60,899 nucleotides of DNA. Source: Opitutaceae bacterium. Lineage in GTDB: Bacteria; Verrucomicrobiota; Verrucomicrobiia; Opitutales; Opitutaceae. The notes beneath the pieces were generated by a model. That model searched no databases. It was not told where the DNA came from and saw nothing but the letters and a program-made list of their open reading frames with translations. Location of the stretch: positions 46,757 to 107,655 of the forward strand of contig PLXR01000013.1 of NCBI GenBank assembly GCA_003151495.1. The letters are read 5' to 3'. Of the stretch, positions 1-9,873 are shown in pieces. Numbering within the stretch: the first letter of the stretch is position 1; the number at the start of each line of letters is the position of its first letter. A program made the position numbers and the translations under genes.

Positions 1-2
1 GC

Positions 3-857
3 TGCGGCAAGAGCGTGACCGCGCTCTCCCTCATGAGGCTCCTTCCCCAGCCCGCGGGAAGGATCACGGGGGGGGAGGTCGTCTTCGAGGGCCGGAACCT
101 CCTGGCCCTGGCTCCCGAGGAGATGCAGCGCATGCGCGGCGGCAGGATCGGCATGGTGTTCCAGGAGCCCATGACTGCGCTCAATCCCGTCCACACGATT
201 GGCCGGCAGCTCTCGGAGGTCTACCGCACCCACGGGGACATGACCAGGCAGGAGGCCCTGCGCCGTTCGGTCACGATGCTCGCTCGCGTGGGCCTGCCCT
301 CGCCAGAGATTCGCCTCTCCGAGTATCCGCACCACCTCTCCGGCGGCATGCGCCAGCGCGTCGTGATCGCGATGGCGCTGGCATGCCACCCCAAGCTGCT
401 CATTGCCGACGAGCCCACGACCGCGCTCGATGTCACGATCCAGGCCCAGATCCTCGACCTCATCCGCGACCTGCAGGGGGAGATGGGCATGGCGGTGCTC
501 CTGATCACCCACGACCTGGGCGTCATTGCCGAGATGTGCGACGACGTCGCGGTCATGTACGCCGGGCGGATAGCGGAGCAGGGCCCCGTGGCGGCGATCT
601 TCGCCGAGCCCAGGCACCCCTACACGCGCGGGCTCCTCGAATCGATCCCGCGTCTGGACAGCCCGCACAAGGCCCGACTTCCCGTGATCGACGGCATGGT
701 GCCCAGCCTGAAGAACCTGCCGCCCGGCTGCCGCTTCCAGAACCGCTGCCCCCACCGCCAGGATCGGTGCGCCGCCTCGGCGCCCCCGCTCGAGGCCGTG
801 TCGCCCGGGCACGACGCCGCATGCTTCCGCTGGCGCGAGATCGCCGGCTCCCAATGA
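3..857 (+). CDS. dppD: Dpp/Opp-type ABC transporter ATPase (DppD/OppD-like), 5' end outside window
   Basis: Cytoplasmic ATPase subunit of a peptide/nickel/oligosaccharide-type ABC importer. The reading frame is open from base 3 and already encodes the end of the Walker A loop (CGKS), so the start lies upstream of the window; the GTG at 15 is not the start. Visible motifs are the Q-loop ([11 protein letters not shown]), signature LSGGMRQR, Walker [13 protein letters not shown], an H-loop (ITHDLGV) and the C-terminal oligopeptide-transporter domain with its cysteine cluster ([14 protein letters not shown]). The stop overlaps the next gene's start by 4 bp (ATGA), so the two ATPases are translationally coupled. 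The substrate cannot be told from the ATPase; Dpp versus Opp naming is arbitrary. Confidence 0.93.
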   Translation, partial: CGKSVTALSLMRLLPQPAGRITGGEVVFEGRNLLALAPEEMQRMRGGRIGMVFQEPMTALNPVHTIGRQLSEVYRTHGDMTRQEALRRSVTMLARVGLPSPEIRLSEYPHHLSGGMRQRVVIAMALACHPKLLIADEPTTALDVTIQAQILDLIRDLQGEMGMAVLLITHDLGVIAEMCDDVAVMYAGRIAEQGPVAAIFAEPRHPYTRGLLESIPRLDSPHKARLPVIDGMVPSLKNLPPGCRFQNRCPHRQDRCAASAPPLEAVSPGHDAACFRWREIAGSQ

Positions 858-1855
858 CGCCCGAATCCCCCTCCGCGCCCCCGCTCCTCGAGGTGCGCAA
901 CCTGAAGACGCACTTCCCGGTGAAGGGGGGCGTCTTCCTCAGGTCGGTGGCGACGAGCAAGGCCGTGGACGGAGTGAGCTTCTCGCTCCGGGCGGGCGAG
1001 ACGCTCGGGCTCGTCGGGGAGTCGGGCTGCGGAAAGTCGACCCTCGGCAAGACCATCGCCCGCCTCATCCGCCCGACCGAGGGAAGCGTCCACTTCGAGG
1101 GCCGCGACCTCGCCCCGCTCGGCAGGAGGGAGCTCAAGCCCTTCCGCCGCCGGCTCCAGGTCATCTTCCAGGACCCGACGGAGTCGCTCAATGCCCGCCA
1201 CACGGTGGGCGAGCTCCTGGCCGAGCCATTCATCATCCACGGCATCGGGACCGCAGCGGACCGGGCACGGAGCGTCGCGGAACTCCTCGCCAAGGTGGGC
1301 CTCGATCCCGAGGCCGCGCGGAAGTACCCCTTCGAGTTCTCGGGGGGCCAGCGCCAGCGGATCGGGATCGCGCGCGCGCTGGCGCTGCATCCCAGCCTCG
1401 TCATCTGCGACGAGCCCGTCTCCGCGCTGGACGTCTCGATCCAGAGCCAGGTGCTCAACCTGATCCTGGACCTGCAGCGCGAGCTGGGCCTGTCCTACCT
1501 CTTCATCGCGCACAACCTGGCGATCGTGAAGCACGTCTCCGACCGGATCGCGGTCATGTACCTCGGCCGGATCGTGGAGCTGGGCGAGGCGGGGGAGATC
1601 CACGCCAACCCGCGCCATCCCTACACCCGTGCGCTCCTCGCAGCCATCCCGACCCCTGACCCGTCGGCGAGGAAGCGCGCCCGGACGATCATCACCGGGG
1701 ACCTGCCCTCTCCCATCAACCCGCCGCCCGGCTGTCCCTTCCATCCCCGCTGCCCCCACGCGACGGACCGATGCAGGGTCGAGGTTCCCTCGCTGCGCGA
1801 GACCGCGCCCGCGGGCCGGGCCCCGCACACGGTGTCCTGCCACTACGACCTCTGA
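854..1855 (+). CDS. dppF: Dpp/Opp-type ABC transporter ATPase (DppF/OppF-like)
   Basis: Second ATPase of the same importer, 333 aa. It carries Walker [10 protein letters not shown], the Q-loop [17 protein letters not shown], signature FSGGQRQR, Walker [13 protein letters not shown] and the same C-terminal oligo_HPY-type extension ([12 protein letters not shown]). The start at 854 is chosen because it gives the ATGA overlap with the upstream ATPase and removes about 157 residues of arginine-rich out-of-frame sequence. The permease and binding-protein genes presumably lie upstream, outside the window. The 3' end overlaps the convergent HAD phosphatase gene by 13 bp. Confidence 0.93.
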   Translation: MTPESPSAPPLLEVRNLKTHFPVKGGVFLRSVATSKAVDGVSFSLRAGETLGLVGESGCGKSTLGKTIARLIRPTEGSVHFEGRDLAPLGRRELKPFRRRLQVIFQDPTESLNARHTVGELLAEPFIIHGIGTAADRARSVAELLAKVGLDPEAARKYPFEFSGGQRQRIGIARALALHPSLVICDEPVSALDVSIQSQVLNLILDLQRELGLSYLFIAHNLAIVKHVSDRIAVMYLGRIVELGEAGEIHANPRHPYTRALLAAIPTPDPSARKRARTIITGDLPSPINPPPGCPFHPRCPHATDRCRVEVPSLRETAPAGRAPHTVSCHYDL

Positions 1856-2505
1856 TCCCCTGCGAGGTCGAGTCGTTCGCCCATCGCCTGAAGGCTGGGA
1901 AAGATTCCGTCGGCGCCCGCCTCCCCCAGCTCGCGGGCCGTGTGGGTCCCCGTCGTGACGGCCCAGCAGGGGAATCCGCCGTTGTGTGCAGCCTCGACGT
2001 CGAAGGGCGAGTCCCCGACCAGGAGCGAGGAGGACGGGGAGCCTCCCAGGAGGGCGACCACGTGAAGACTGAGCTCCCGCCGGGGCTTGAGCCAAGGGGT
2101 GTCGCCGGCGCCCACCGTCGCGGCAAGGTAGGGAGAGAACCCGAGCCTGTCGCAGATGAGCCGCGAGGAGGTTCCCACCTTGTTCGTCAGGACTCCGAGC
2201 GAGGCGCCCCTCTCCCGGAGGCCCCTGAGGAGCGCGACCGCCCCGGGCATGGCCTCCACATCGTCGAGCATCGTCCTGTTCCAGTACTCCCTGTAGACCG
2301 CCAGCGCCTCGCCGAGCCTGCCGGGCGGGACGAACTTGAGCAGTGCGTTCTCGAGACCTCCGCCGACGGCGTCGCGCACCTGCTGCGGCGTGGGCTCGGG
2401 GAGCCCCAGCCTCGGCAGCGTGTGGGCGTAGCTCCGGTGGATCGCCCTGAAGTGGTCGATCAGGGTGCCGTCGAGGTCGAACAGGAACGTGCGGAATTGG
2501 GTCAT
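1843..2505 (-). CDS. gph: HAD-superfamily phosphatase, phosphoglycolate phosphatase-like
   Basis: A 220-aa haloacid-dehalogenase hydrolase. Motif I is [11 protein letters not shown] near the N-terminus (nucleophile Asp in DLDGT), motif II is VLTNK, the motif III lysine is in WLKP and motif IV is [13 protein letters not shown]. Length and the helical cap after motif I match the phosphoglycolate phosphatase (Gph/PgmB) branch, which removes 2-phosphoglycolate formed during DNA repair. Substrate assignment within HAD proteins from motifs alone is weak. The start at 2505 is preferred over the longer open frame to 3018, whose extra residues are low-complexity shadow sequence. It is convergent with the ATPase gene and overlaps its last 13 bp. 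Confidence 0.85.
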   Translation of the reverse strand: MTQFRTFLFDLDGTLIDHFRAIHRSYAHTLPRLGLPEPTPQQVRDAVGGGLENALLKFVPPGRLGEALAVYREYWNRTMLDDVEAMPGAVALLRGLRERGASLGVLTNKVGTSSRLICDRLGFSPYLAATVGAGDTPWLKPRRELSLHVVALLGGSPSSSLLVGDSPFDVEAAHNGGFPCWAVTTGTHTARELGEAGADGIFPSLQAMGERLDLAGDQRS

Positions 2506-2702
2506 GAAGGGTGTGCGGCGTGACAGCGTATACCATCCTGCGGCCCCAATGCTATTCTTAGCCGCGGCGGCGCGGCGCGCCCGGGCCGGGCGGGTTTGAC
2601 TTTCGCGGCCCGCACGGAGAGCGTGAACCTCCCCCAGCGAAAGCCCGCGCGGGCGATTCTCCCCCGGGTTCGACCGCGCCAACCCCAGAGCCCCATCCGG
2701 CC

Positions 2703-4553
2703 ATGCCCAATCGAACACCGGCCCAGTTTCACCCACGGCTCGCGATACACGGCCTCGCGGTCGCCCTCGCGCTCGGCGCCCTGGCCCTCGTACCTCGCGC
2801 GCGGTCTGCCGACGCACCGGCGCAGGAAGCGCGCTGGTCCCACATAAGGACGGCGCTCTTCTGCACGAGCGACGACGTTGCGAACCTGCTGACGCGGCAG
2901 GAGGACCGCAAGGCGGCCCTCGCCTACTTCGCGCCCCTGCGGCTGTCGAAGGTGTACCTCGAGAACGGGAGCGGGGACCCGGCGAGCGCCGACACCCTTC
3001 GCGAGATCGCAGCCGCACTGCGGGCCCAGGGGCTCGAGGTCTCGGGGGCCGTCGTGCCTGCCAACGAAGGGCCGCTGTGCTACAACAACCCGAAGGACAT
3101 GGCGCTCCTCGAGGCGAAGGTGAAGGTGCTGGCGCAGGTCTTCGACGAGATCATCGTGGACGACTGGCTCTTCACGACCTGCACCTGCGCGAGGTGCCTT
3201 GAAGGGCGCGGCAGCGACTCATGGGCCGACTACCGCAGCCGGCTCGTGGCCGAGCAGTCGAAGATCCACTTGATCGACGCGGCGCGGAAGGTTCGCCCGG
3301 GCGTCAGGGTCATCATCAAGTACCCCAACTGGTACGAGGGGCACCGCCAGAACGGCTACGACGTCGCCCGCCAGACGCCGCAGTTCGACGGGGTGAGCGT
3401 CGGCATCGAGACGAGGCAGCCGACCACCCAGGACCAGCACATCCCGACCTACTCGGGATACGTGTACCAGCGCTGGTTCGGGGGCGACGCGGGCGCGAAG
3501 TGGCGGAGCGCCTGGCTCGACAACTACGGCATGGAGGGGTCGGACAACGACTTTGTGGCGGAGGTGTGGCAGGCGGTCCTGGGGCGGGCACCCGAGATCA
3601 TCTTCTGGTGCGCGGGAGTGCTCCATCCGCCGGCGGCCTCCGCCTCGAACTTCGCCCTCCTGGCGAGGTCGATGCCGGAATTCGACCGGCTCGCCGGGAT
3701 GATCGACGGCCCCGCCCGGGGCATCCCGATACACCTCCCCCTTGGCTCCGTCGGCGAATACAACGTCTTCGGGTACCTCGGGATGATCGGCCTGCCCATG
3801 GACCCCCGCACCGGGTTTCCCGGCGACACCAAGGCCGCCATTTTCACGAGGCACTCGCTGCGCGACCCGGGGCTGGCCGACAAGCTCCTGGCGCGTGTCC
3901 GCTCGGGCAGGGAGGTCTTCCTCACCTGGCCGCTCCTGCAGGACCTCAGGAAGGGCGAGATCGGCCGGGCCTTCAACGTGATCGGGGACGGTGGCACCGT
4001 GACCGCGTCCACCTTCCGCGTCCACGACGGGCTCTGGTCGACCAAGCCGGTCGAGGCCGCGCGCCCCTTCACCTTCCAGAGGATCGAGCTGTCGACGTGG
4101 CCCTACGTGCGCGACGTCGGGCTCATCCGCGAGGACGGGGACTTCGGCGTCCTGCTCAAGACGCCCTACCTCGAGGGAAGCGTCGACGTCCTCAACCTGC
4201 CCGAGAACAGCTACGAACTCGAGCGGCTTCCCGACGCCGTGCTCGACTCGATCCGGCTCTGCTTCTTCGAGGAGCTCGGCGTGCGCCTCATGGGCCCGGG
4301 CGGGGTCGCCCTCTATCCCTTCGGCGCCCGGCAGTACGTCGTCTACAACATGAACGAGAGGCCCGTGAAGGTATCCCTGCGCCTCCCGGCGACCGCTCCG
4401 GCGAGCGGCTGGCGGGAACGGATGCAGGGCCTGGACCTCGCGGCGAAACGTGTGGACGAGGGCGAGGGCGGCTGGGCGCGCCACGAGACCGAGGTGGCCC
4501 TGGCGCTGCCTCCCTTCGGGATTGCGCTCGTCGAGGCGCCGCAGCCCCGCTAG
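2703..4553 (+). CDS. Secreted TIM-barrel-like hypothetical protein, putative glycoside hydrolase
   Basis: A 616-aa protein with an N-terminal hydrophobic export signal (about residues 15-36, ending near RSADA). The first half alternates strands and helices as in a glycosidase-like TIM barrel. It includes DEIIVDDWLF followed by a cysteine cluster (CTCARC), an IIKYPNWYEG segment, and a VSVGIETRQPT segment. The C-terminal part (about 480-610) looks like a beta-rich accessory domain. I cannot place it in a named GH family; acidic residues in the DD of VDDW and the E of GIETR are candidate catalytic positions by inference only. Its TAG stop shares a CTAG palindrome with the stop of the convergent symporter gene. 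Confidence 0.75.
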   Translation: MPNRTPAQFHPRLAIHGLAVALALGALALVPRARSADAPAQEARWSHIRTALFCTSDDVANLLTRQEDRKAALAYFAPLRLSKVYLENGSGDPASADTLREIAAALRAQGLEVSGAVVPANEGPLCYNNPKDMALLEAKVKVLAQVFDEIIVDDWLFTTCTCARCLEGRGSDSWADYRSRLVAEQSKIHLIDAARKVRPGVRVIIKYPNWYEGHRQNGYDVARQTPQFDGVSVGIETRQPTTQDQHIPTYSGYVYQRWFGGDAGAKWRSAWLDNYGMEGSDNDFVAEVWQAVLGRAPEIIFWCAGVLHPPAASASNFALLARSMPEFDRLAGMIDGPARGIPIHLPLGSVGEYNVFGYLGMIGLPMDPRTGFPGDTKAAIFTRHSLRDPGLADKLLARVRSGREVFLTWPLLQDLRKGEIGRAFNVIGDGGTVTASTFRVHDGLWSTKPVEAARPFTFQRIELSTWPYVRDVGLIREDGDFGVLLKTPYLEGSVDVLNLPENSYELERLPDAVLDSIRLCFFEELGVRLMGPGGVALYPFGARQYVVYNMNERPVKVSLRLPATAPASGWRERMQGLDLAAKRVDEGEGGWARHETEVALALPPFGIALVEAPQPR

Positions 4554-5890
4554 GCGCCCGCTCCGAGCGCCAGCGCGATCGCCCTCATCTCGGCGCGCCT
4601 CAGCCGGTACCTTCGCGCGACCAGCGCGCTCAGGGCGTAGCAGGCGCAGGGGACGAGCGTGAACAGAGCGACGATGCATTGTCGGGCCGCTGGGGACTGG
4701 GTCGCCCCGCCCGGCACGTATCCATAGGCGGCGAGCGCCCAGCCGATCGCCGCACCGCTCAGCGCGAGGCCCAACTTCAGGACGAAGAGCGTCCCGGCAA
4801 AGCTGATTCCCGTGAGGCGCTTGCCGTACTTCACTTCTCCGTAGTCCACGGTGTCCGACATCATGACCCACTGGATCGGGGTGATCATCTGGTGGAGGAC
4901 GCCTATCACGAAGATCAGGCCGAACATGAGCGCATTCTCCCCCACCGGGACGAAGAACATCGCCGCGCTCAGGCACGCCAGGGCGATGTTCGTGCGGGAG
5001 TAGACGCTCACCTTGCACATCCGGTCGGTGAGCGGCTTCGTGAGGAGGCAGCCCAGGATGTTTCCCACCGAGTAGGTGGCCAGGAAGGCCGTGAAGAGCC
5101 CCGGACGCCCGAGGATGTACGTCACGTAGTACATCATGGCGCCGCCCCGCGTGGCCACGCCGACGATGTTCAGGAGCGTGAGGCCGCCCACCACCCTCCA
5201 CTGGTCGTTGCCCACGATGTCCCTTGCGTCAGACCAGAACGAGCTGGCCGCGCCCTGCCTGGGCAGGACCCTCTCCCGGGTGGTCGCGAAGCAGGCGAAC
5301 AGCATCGCCGCCGCCACGACCGCCAGGAGGGCGATCGCGCCCTGGTAGCCGGAGGCCTTGTCGGCTCCCCCGATCCAGCCCGCGAGCGGCACCATGAGGA
5401 CCGTGCTGAGCATGCCGCCCGCGGTCGCCAGGACGAAGCGGTACGATTGGAGCGAGATGCGCTGGTTCTCGTCGGCCGTGATGACTCCGCCCAGGGCGCA
5501 GTAGGGTATGTTCACGACCGTGTACATGAGCGTCATCAGCGTGTAGGTCGCCCCGGCGAAGACCATCTTGCCGGTCAGCCCGAGGTTCGGGGTCGTGTAG
5601 GCCAGCACGCAGCTCAGCCCGAACGGGACCGCCCCCCACAGGATGTAGGGCCGGAACTTCCCCCACCTCGAGCGGGTGCGGTCGGCAAGCCAGCCCATGA
5701 CGGGGTCGCTCACCGCATCGAGGCCGCGCGCCATCAGGAAAACGCTCCCGACAAAGGCCGCCGGCAGGCGGAAGACGTCGGTGTAGAAGAACGCCATGTA
5801 GAACATGACGTTGTCGAAGACGATGTGGCTGGCCGCGTCGCCGAGTCCGTAGCCGATCTTTTCCCGTGCGGAAAGGGTGGGCGTTGCCAT
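4550..5890 (-). CDS. GPH-family cation:glycoside symporter (MelB/YicJ type)
   Basis: A 446-aa inner-membrane secondary transporter with about 12 hydrophobic segments. The N-terminus (REKIGYGLGDAASHIVFD) and the loop GLDAVSDPVMGWLADRTRSRWGKFRPY are diagnostic of the glycoside-pentoside-hexuronide family, whose Asp residues in that loop and helix bind Na+ or H+. It follows the GH94 phosphorylase gene by 20 bp on the same strand, so the pair probably imports a beta-linked disaccharide and splits it phosphorolytically in the cytoplasm. The actual sugar is unknown. Confidence 0.9.
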   Translation of the reverse strand: MATPTLSAREKIGYGLGDAASHIVFDNVMFYMAFFYTDVFRLPAAFVGSVFLMARGLDAVSDPVMGWLADRTRSRWGKFRPYILWGAVPFGLSCVLAYTTPNLGLTGKMVFAGATYTLMTLMYTVVNIPYCALGGVITADENQRISLQSYRFVLATAGGMLSTVLMVPLAGWIGGADKASGYQGAIALLAVVAAAMLFACFATTRERVLPRQGAASSFWSDARDIVGNDQWRVVGGLTLLNIVGVATRGGAMMYYVTYILGRPGLFTAFLATYSVGNILGCLLTKPLTDRMCKVSVYSRTNIALACLSAAMFFVPVGENALMFGLIFVIGVLHQMITPIQWVMMSDTVDYGEVKYGKRLTGISFAGTLFVLKLGLALSGAAIGWALAAYGYVPGGATQSPAARQCIVALFTLVPCACYALSALVARRYRLRRAEMRAIALALGAGA

Positions 5891-5910
5891 TGGGGAAACC
5901 CCGGCCGCCG

Positions 5911-8304
5911 TCAGCCCAGTTCCGCCACGATCACGGCGCCGTCGTGCAGCCCGGACGCCGGCACGAGGCTTCCCTCAATGGGCCGCCCGTCAACCGTGAG
6001 CGACACCACGCCGTGGCAGACGCCCTTCGGGTTGCGCACCTCAATGTGAAGGGTCTTCCCCCGGAACTCCCGCACCGCGGAGAAACCCGGCCATGACCGG
6101 GGTATGCAGGGGTCGATGCGCAGCCCCGCCACCTCGGGCCGGAGGCCCAGGACGTGGTGCGTCGCCGTGTAGTGGGCCCATGAGGCCGTTCCCGAGAGCC
6201 AGGGCACCCGGGATCTCCCCGCCTTCGCCGACGGCGCGGCCATCGTGCTCTGGCAATGGACGTAGGGCTCTATCTCGCGGATCTCCGCGCTCTCGTTCTG
6301 GGCGGAGGGCATGAAGGCCCGGAAATACGCGTACGCCTGGTCGCCGTCCCCCCGGGCGATCTCCGCAAGGACGGCCCAGCTCTGGGTGTGGCTGAAAATG
6401 CCCGCGTTCTCCTTGTTTCCAGGGTTGAACAGGACGGCGCGCATCACGTCCACCGAGGTCTTCGCGAACGGAGGGTTGCAGAGCGCGACCCCGTAGTCGG
6501 ATGAGAGCCTCTTGCGGACTGAGTCCATGGCGCGCCTCGTCTGGGCGGGCGTGGCCGCGCCGGAGAGCACCGCCCAGCACTGGGTGTTGAGGTAGATCTT
6601 GCCCTCCCGGGACCTCTTTGAGCCGAAGACCTCGCCCCGCTCGCCGATCGCCCAGATGAACCACGATCCATCCCAGCATGTCCTCGCGATCCTGGTGTCG
6701 AGCTTGGCGCGCTCGGCAAGGGCCCAGGAGCGCTCCCTCGGGCGGCCCAGCTGTCCGGCGATGTCCGCGTAGGTTCCCAGCCCAAAGCGCACTTGGAAGG
6801 CGACGAACACCGACTCCCCCTTGAAGCCGAGCTTCAGGCAGTCGTTCCAGTCCGCCAGCAGGCCGCACGGCAGCCCGTTCCTTCCCACCCTCTCCAGGTT
6901 GAATTCCAGCGCGCGGCGCAGGTGCCCAAGGACGCTCGCGCGCCCCTTGTCCGCGTACGGCACGATCTCGTCGTAGAACCCGATGTCGCCCGTCTCGGCA
7001 ACGTAGACCGGCACTGCGTTGAAGAACCACTGGCAGTCGTCGCTCCGGTAGTGGTGCGCCGGGGTCGGCTTCATCTTCCCCGGGACATGGGACCACGGCC
7101 GGATCTCCGGCTGGGCCCCCCCCGTGGAGTCCTGGCCCGAGAGCATGAGGACGAGCCGGCTCTTCACCTCCCCGGGAATCATGCCGGCGACCCCTATCAT
7201 GTCCTGCACGGTGTCGCGGAAACCGAACCCGTCCCGCTGGTCGCCGGTATAGACGAGCGAGCAGGACCGGGACCACTCAAAGGTCATCAGGGCGTTGTAG
7301 GCGCCCCAGACGTTGGCCATGTGGTCGAAGTCGGGATCAGGCGTCGTCACGTGGAGCCTTCCCACCAGCCCGTGCCAGTGCCGCTTGAGCTTGCCGAGTT
7401 CGCGCTCGCACGCGCCGGCGGTTCCGAAGCGCGCCCGCGTCCGCTTCGCCCTCGAGGACTTCCCGATCCCCAGGAGCACGAGGACCTCTGCCGAGGCGCC
7501 GGGCGCGAGCTCAAGGTCGCTCTGGATCGCCCCGCACCCGTTGTCGGACATGTGGCTGCTGTTGCGGCAGGCGCCCGCCTCAACTGCCTCCGGGCGGTCG
7601 AAGCTGCGGTAGGCCCCCAGGAACCTGTCCCGCTCGCAGTCGTACCCCGCCACAACTCCGCCCACCTGGGTCATCCACCACCACCGGGACTGGTCGTTGT
7701 TGGCAAAGTTTCCCGGATCCTCGGGAAGGCGCCTGCAGGAGGAGGCGATGATGAACCCGTCCTTCCAGTCGGCCTGGGAGATGTACTGGGAGTACTGCAG
7801 GTTGAAGATGTCCTGCGTGATGTTCCACTCGGTCGTGAATTCGCAGAACGAGAAGACGCCGAGCCTGCGGGGCTGCGTGCCGGTGTTCGTCACCCGCAGC
7901 CTCCAGTACTCAAACTCCTGGCCCAGCGGGACGAAGTAGGTGGCCTCGCTGCGTATCCCCCGCCACTCGCTCTCGATCACCGCGTAGCCAAGGCCGAAGC
8001 GCGTCGTCGTCCTGTACTCCCCCAGGGGCTTGCCGACGGGCTGCCATGCCGCCGACCAGAAGTCCCCGCTGTCGGCGTCGCGCAGGTAGAACTGCCTCCC
8101 GGGCATGTCCATCGGCACGGAGTTGTACCGGTGGCGCATGAAACGGCCCGACGCCGGCGAGCGCGTGAAGCTGTACCCTCCCGCGTTGTTCGTGATGATC
8201 GCGCCGTACTTTCTGGAGCCGAGATAGTTGGACCACGCCTTGGGCGTGTCCGGGCGCGTGATGACGTACTCTCGGGCGGTGTCGTCGAAGTGACCGAATC
8301 GCAT
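5911..8304 (-). CDS. GH94 glycoside phosphorylase, cellobiose phosphorylase-like
   Basis: A 797-aa cytoplasmic protein without signal peptide; cellobiose phosphorylases are about 810-820 aa. The N-terminus MRFGHFDDTAREYVITRPDT and YNSVPMD match the GH94 cellobiose phosphorylase start, and the start at 8304 is chosen over 8349 for that reason. The catalytic general acid lies in LLADWNDCLKL (Asp about 485). RDTVQD (about 363-368) and YRSDDCQW (about 419) are conserved substrate and phosphate-site segments. The reaction is reversible phosphorolysis of a beta-1,4-glucobiose-type substrate to glucose 1-phosphate; related GH94 enzymes use chitobiose or cellodextrins, so specificity is inferred. It is first gene of a two-gene operon with the GPH symporter. 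Confidence 0.9.
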   Translation of the reverse strand: MRFGHFDDTAREYVITRPDTPKAWSNYLGSRKYGAIITNNAGGYSFTRSPASGRFMRHRYNSVPMDMPGRQFYLRDADSGDFWSAAWQPVGKPLGEYRTTTRFGLGYAVIESEWRGIRSEATYFVPLGQEFEYWRLRVTNTGTQPRRLGVFSFCEFTTEWNITQDIFNLQYSQYISQADWKDGFIIASSCRRLPEDPGNFANNDQSRWWWMTQVGGVVAGYDCERDRFLGAYRSFDRPEAVEAGACRNSSHMSDNGCGAIQSDLELAPGASAEVLVLLGIGKSSRAKRTRARFGTAGACERELGKLKRHWHGLVGRLHVTTPDPDFDHMANVWGAYNALMTFEWSRSCSLVYTGDQRDGFGFRDTVQDMIGVAGMIPGEVKSRLVLMLSGQDSTGGAQPEIRPWSHVPGKMKPTPAHHYRSDDCQWFFNAVPVYVAETGDIGFYDEIVPYADKGRASVLGHLRRALEFNLERVGRNGLPCGLLADWNDCLKLGFKGESVFVAFQVRFGLGTYADIAGQLGRPRERSWALAERAKLDTRIARTCWDGSWFIWAIGERGEVFGSKRSREGKIYLNTQCWAVLSGAATPAQTRRAMDSVRKRLSSDYGVALCNPPFAKTSVDVMRAVLFNPGNKENAGIFSHTQSWAVLAEIARGDGDQAYAYFRAFMPSAQNESAEIREIEPYVHCQSTMAAPSAKAGRSRVPWLSGTASWAHYTATHHVLGLRPEVAGLRIDPCIPRSWPGFSAVREFRGKTLHIEVRNPKGVCHGVVSLTVDGRPIEGSLVPASGLHDGAVIVAELG

Positions 8305-8634
8305 TGGGTTTTGGGAAGGGGTACTGCTGCCGGAACAATGACATCCCATTCAAGCTGCGCGGCAAGGGGTTAGGCGAGGCTCTTTTGGGAGATCTGCGCC
8401 GCTTCCGGCCGTGGCGCGGGCGATATTTGCCCCGCTTATCGGCCGGTTTAGGCGAGGGCCGTCCGGCTGGCCCACCGGGCCGAACCGATAAACCCGGATT
8501 CGCGCTTGCGGGAGCCGCCCCGCGGTGCGCTGCTTCGAGCTGATGGAATCGAACCCCGCGCCCCGGCCCCGGACACTCCCCTCCCGCACCGGAGCGGGCC
8601 CCTCCCCCTCGATCCTTCCCGGGTCCCGCCTGTC
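8305..8634. other. 330-bp divergent intergenic region between GH94 and hutI
   Basis: No convincing gene. It should hold the divergent promoters for the GH94 operon and hutI. An imperfect 20-bp palindrome at 8416-8435 (arms GCGGG/CCCGC around an AT core) is followed by a 7-bp inverted repeat TTATCGG (8436-8442) / CCGATAA (8485-8491). These look like repressor-type sites, but no regulator can be named. Confidence 0.4.
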
Positions 8635-9873
8635 ATGAGCCTCCTTTTCCGCAATGCCCGGGTCCTGACGCTCTCCGGGGAGCGCGGCCCCCGACGGGGA
8701 AAGGCCCTGGGCGAGCTCGGCGTCCTGCCCCAGGCCGACGTCCTCGTCTCTGACGGACGGGTCGTTTCCGTCGGACCCAAGCTCGAGGGGCCCGAGGGCG
8801 CGGAGGTGATCGACGCGCAGGGACGCGTGCTGATGCCGGGCTTCATTGACTGCCACACCCACGCATGCTGGGCGGGAGACCGGTTCGACGAGTGGGCGCT
8901 CAGCCTCGGGGGCGCGAGCCCGCAGGAGATACTGAAGGCCGGCGGAGGGATGCACGCGACCGTCAAGGCCGTCCGCGAGGCGACCAAGAAGCAGCTGGCG
9001 GCGGGGCTCAGGTCGCGGCTCGGCCTCATGCTTCGTGAGGGCACGACGACCGTCGAGATCAAGAGCGGGTACGGCCTCAGCACCGAGGCGGAGCTGAAGA
9101 TGCTGCGCGCCATCGTGCGCGCCGGCGCGGAGTGGGCGGGCACGATCGTGCCCACCGCCCTTCTCGGGAACGCCTTCGAGGGCGACCTCGACGACTACGC
9201 CCGGATGGTGGTGAAGGAGATGCTCCCCGAGGTGTCCAGGGAGTTCCCGGGGATCACGGTCGACGTAAATTGCGAGGACGGGGCCTGGTCGGTGGAGGCG
9301 TGCGTGAAGCTCCTTGAGAAGGCCCGCAAGCACCATCCCGTCCGCGTGCACGCGGACCGCATTGGCCCCACGGGCATGGTGCCCGACGCGATCCGGCTCC
9401 ACGCCCTGAGCGTCGACCACTTGGAGTCTTCCTCGAAGGCCGACCTGGTCGCGCTCGCACAATCCCCGACGATCGGCGTGATGCTGCCGTGCGGCGGCCT
9501 TCACGCCGGCGGCCGCTTCGCCCGGGCGGGCTTCTTCGTCGACCAGGGAGGGATCGTGGCCCTCGCTACCGACTGCAATCCCGCCACGGCCCCCGGCCAC
9601 TCCATGCCCGCTGCCATCTCCCTGGCGGTGCGCTTCTGCGGGCTGAGCACCGCGGAGGCCATCGCGGCTGCGACGGTGAACGCGGCTGCGGTCCTCGGGC
9701 TCAAGGACAGGGGGACCATTGAGCCGGGCCAGAGGGCGGACCTGATTCTCCTCAGGCACAAGGACGAGCGGCTCCTCGCGCATGAGTTCGGGGGGAACCC
9801 CGTGGAACTTGTCGTCTGCGCCGGAAAGGTCGCGGTGCGGGCCGCCCCGGAGGTCGCGCACGCGGAGGACTGA
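8635..9873 (+). CDS. hutI: Imidazolonepropionase (histidine degradation)
   Basis: A 412-aa amidohydrolase that opens 4-imidazolone-5-propanoate to N-formimino-L-glutamate, the third step of histidine catabolism. The metal-binding HTH motif is at His74/His76 in GFIDCHTHACWAGDR, the later metal His is about 239 (VRVHADR), and the catalytic or metal Asp is about 313 (LATDCNP). The substrate-binding GGGMHATV and KSGYGLST segments are typical of HutI. The start at 8635 gives the expected family length; the open frame extends further upstream without homology. No hutH, hutU or hutG is adjacent, so the rest of the pathway must lie elsewhere. Confidence 0.95.
   Translation: MSLLFRNARVLTLSGERGPRRGKALGELGVLPQADVLVSDGRVVSVGPKLEGPEGAEVIDAQGRVLMPGFIDCHTHACWAGDRFDEWALSLGGASPQEILKAGGGMHATVKAVREATKKQLAAGLRSRLGLMLREGTTTVEIKSGYGLSTEAELKMLRAIVRAGAEWAGTIVPTALLGNAFEGDLDDYARMVVKEMLPEVSREFPGITVDVNCEDGAWSVEACVKLLEKARKHHPVRVHADRIGPTGMVPDAIRLHALSVDHLESSSKADLVALAQSPTIGVMLPCGGLHAGGRFARAGFFVDQGGIVALATDCNPATAPGHSMPAAISLAVRFCGLSTAEAIAAATVNAAAVLGLKDRGTIEPGQRADLILLRHKDERLLAHEFGGNPVELVVCAGKVAVRAAPEVAHAED

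Noticed and set aside
620-2536. 638-aa minus-strand open frame opposite the ATPase gene and HAD gene
   Set aside because: It runs in a shifted frame through two recognised genes and has no domain.
3221-6049. 942-aa plus-strand open frame across the secreted protein and symporter genes
   Set aside because: Arg/Gly/Pro-rich low-complexity translation typical of out-of-frame reading of GC-rich genes; the other frames hold recognisable proteins.
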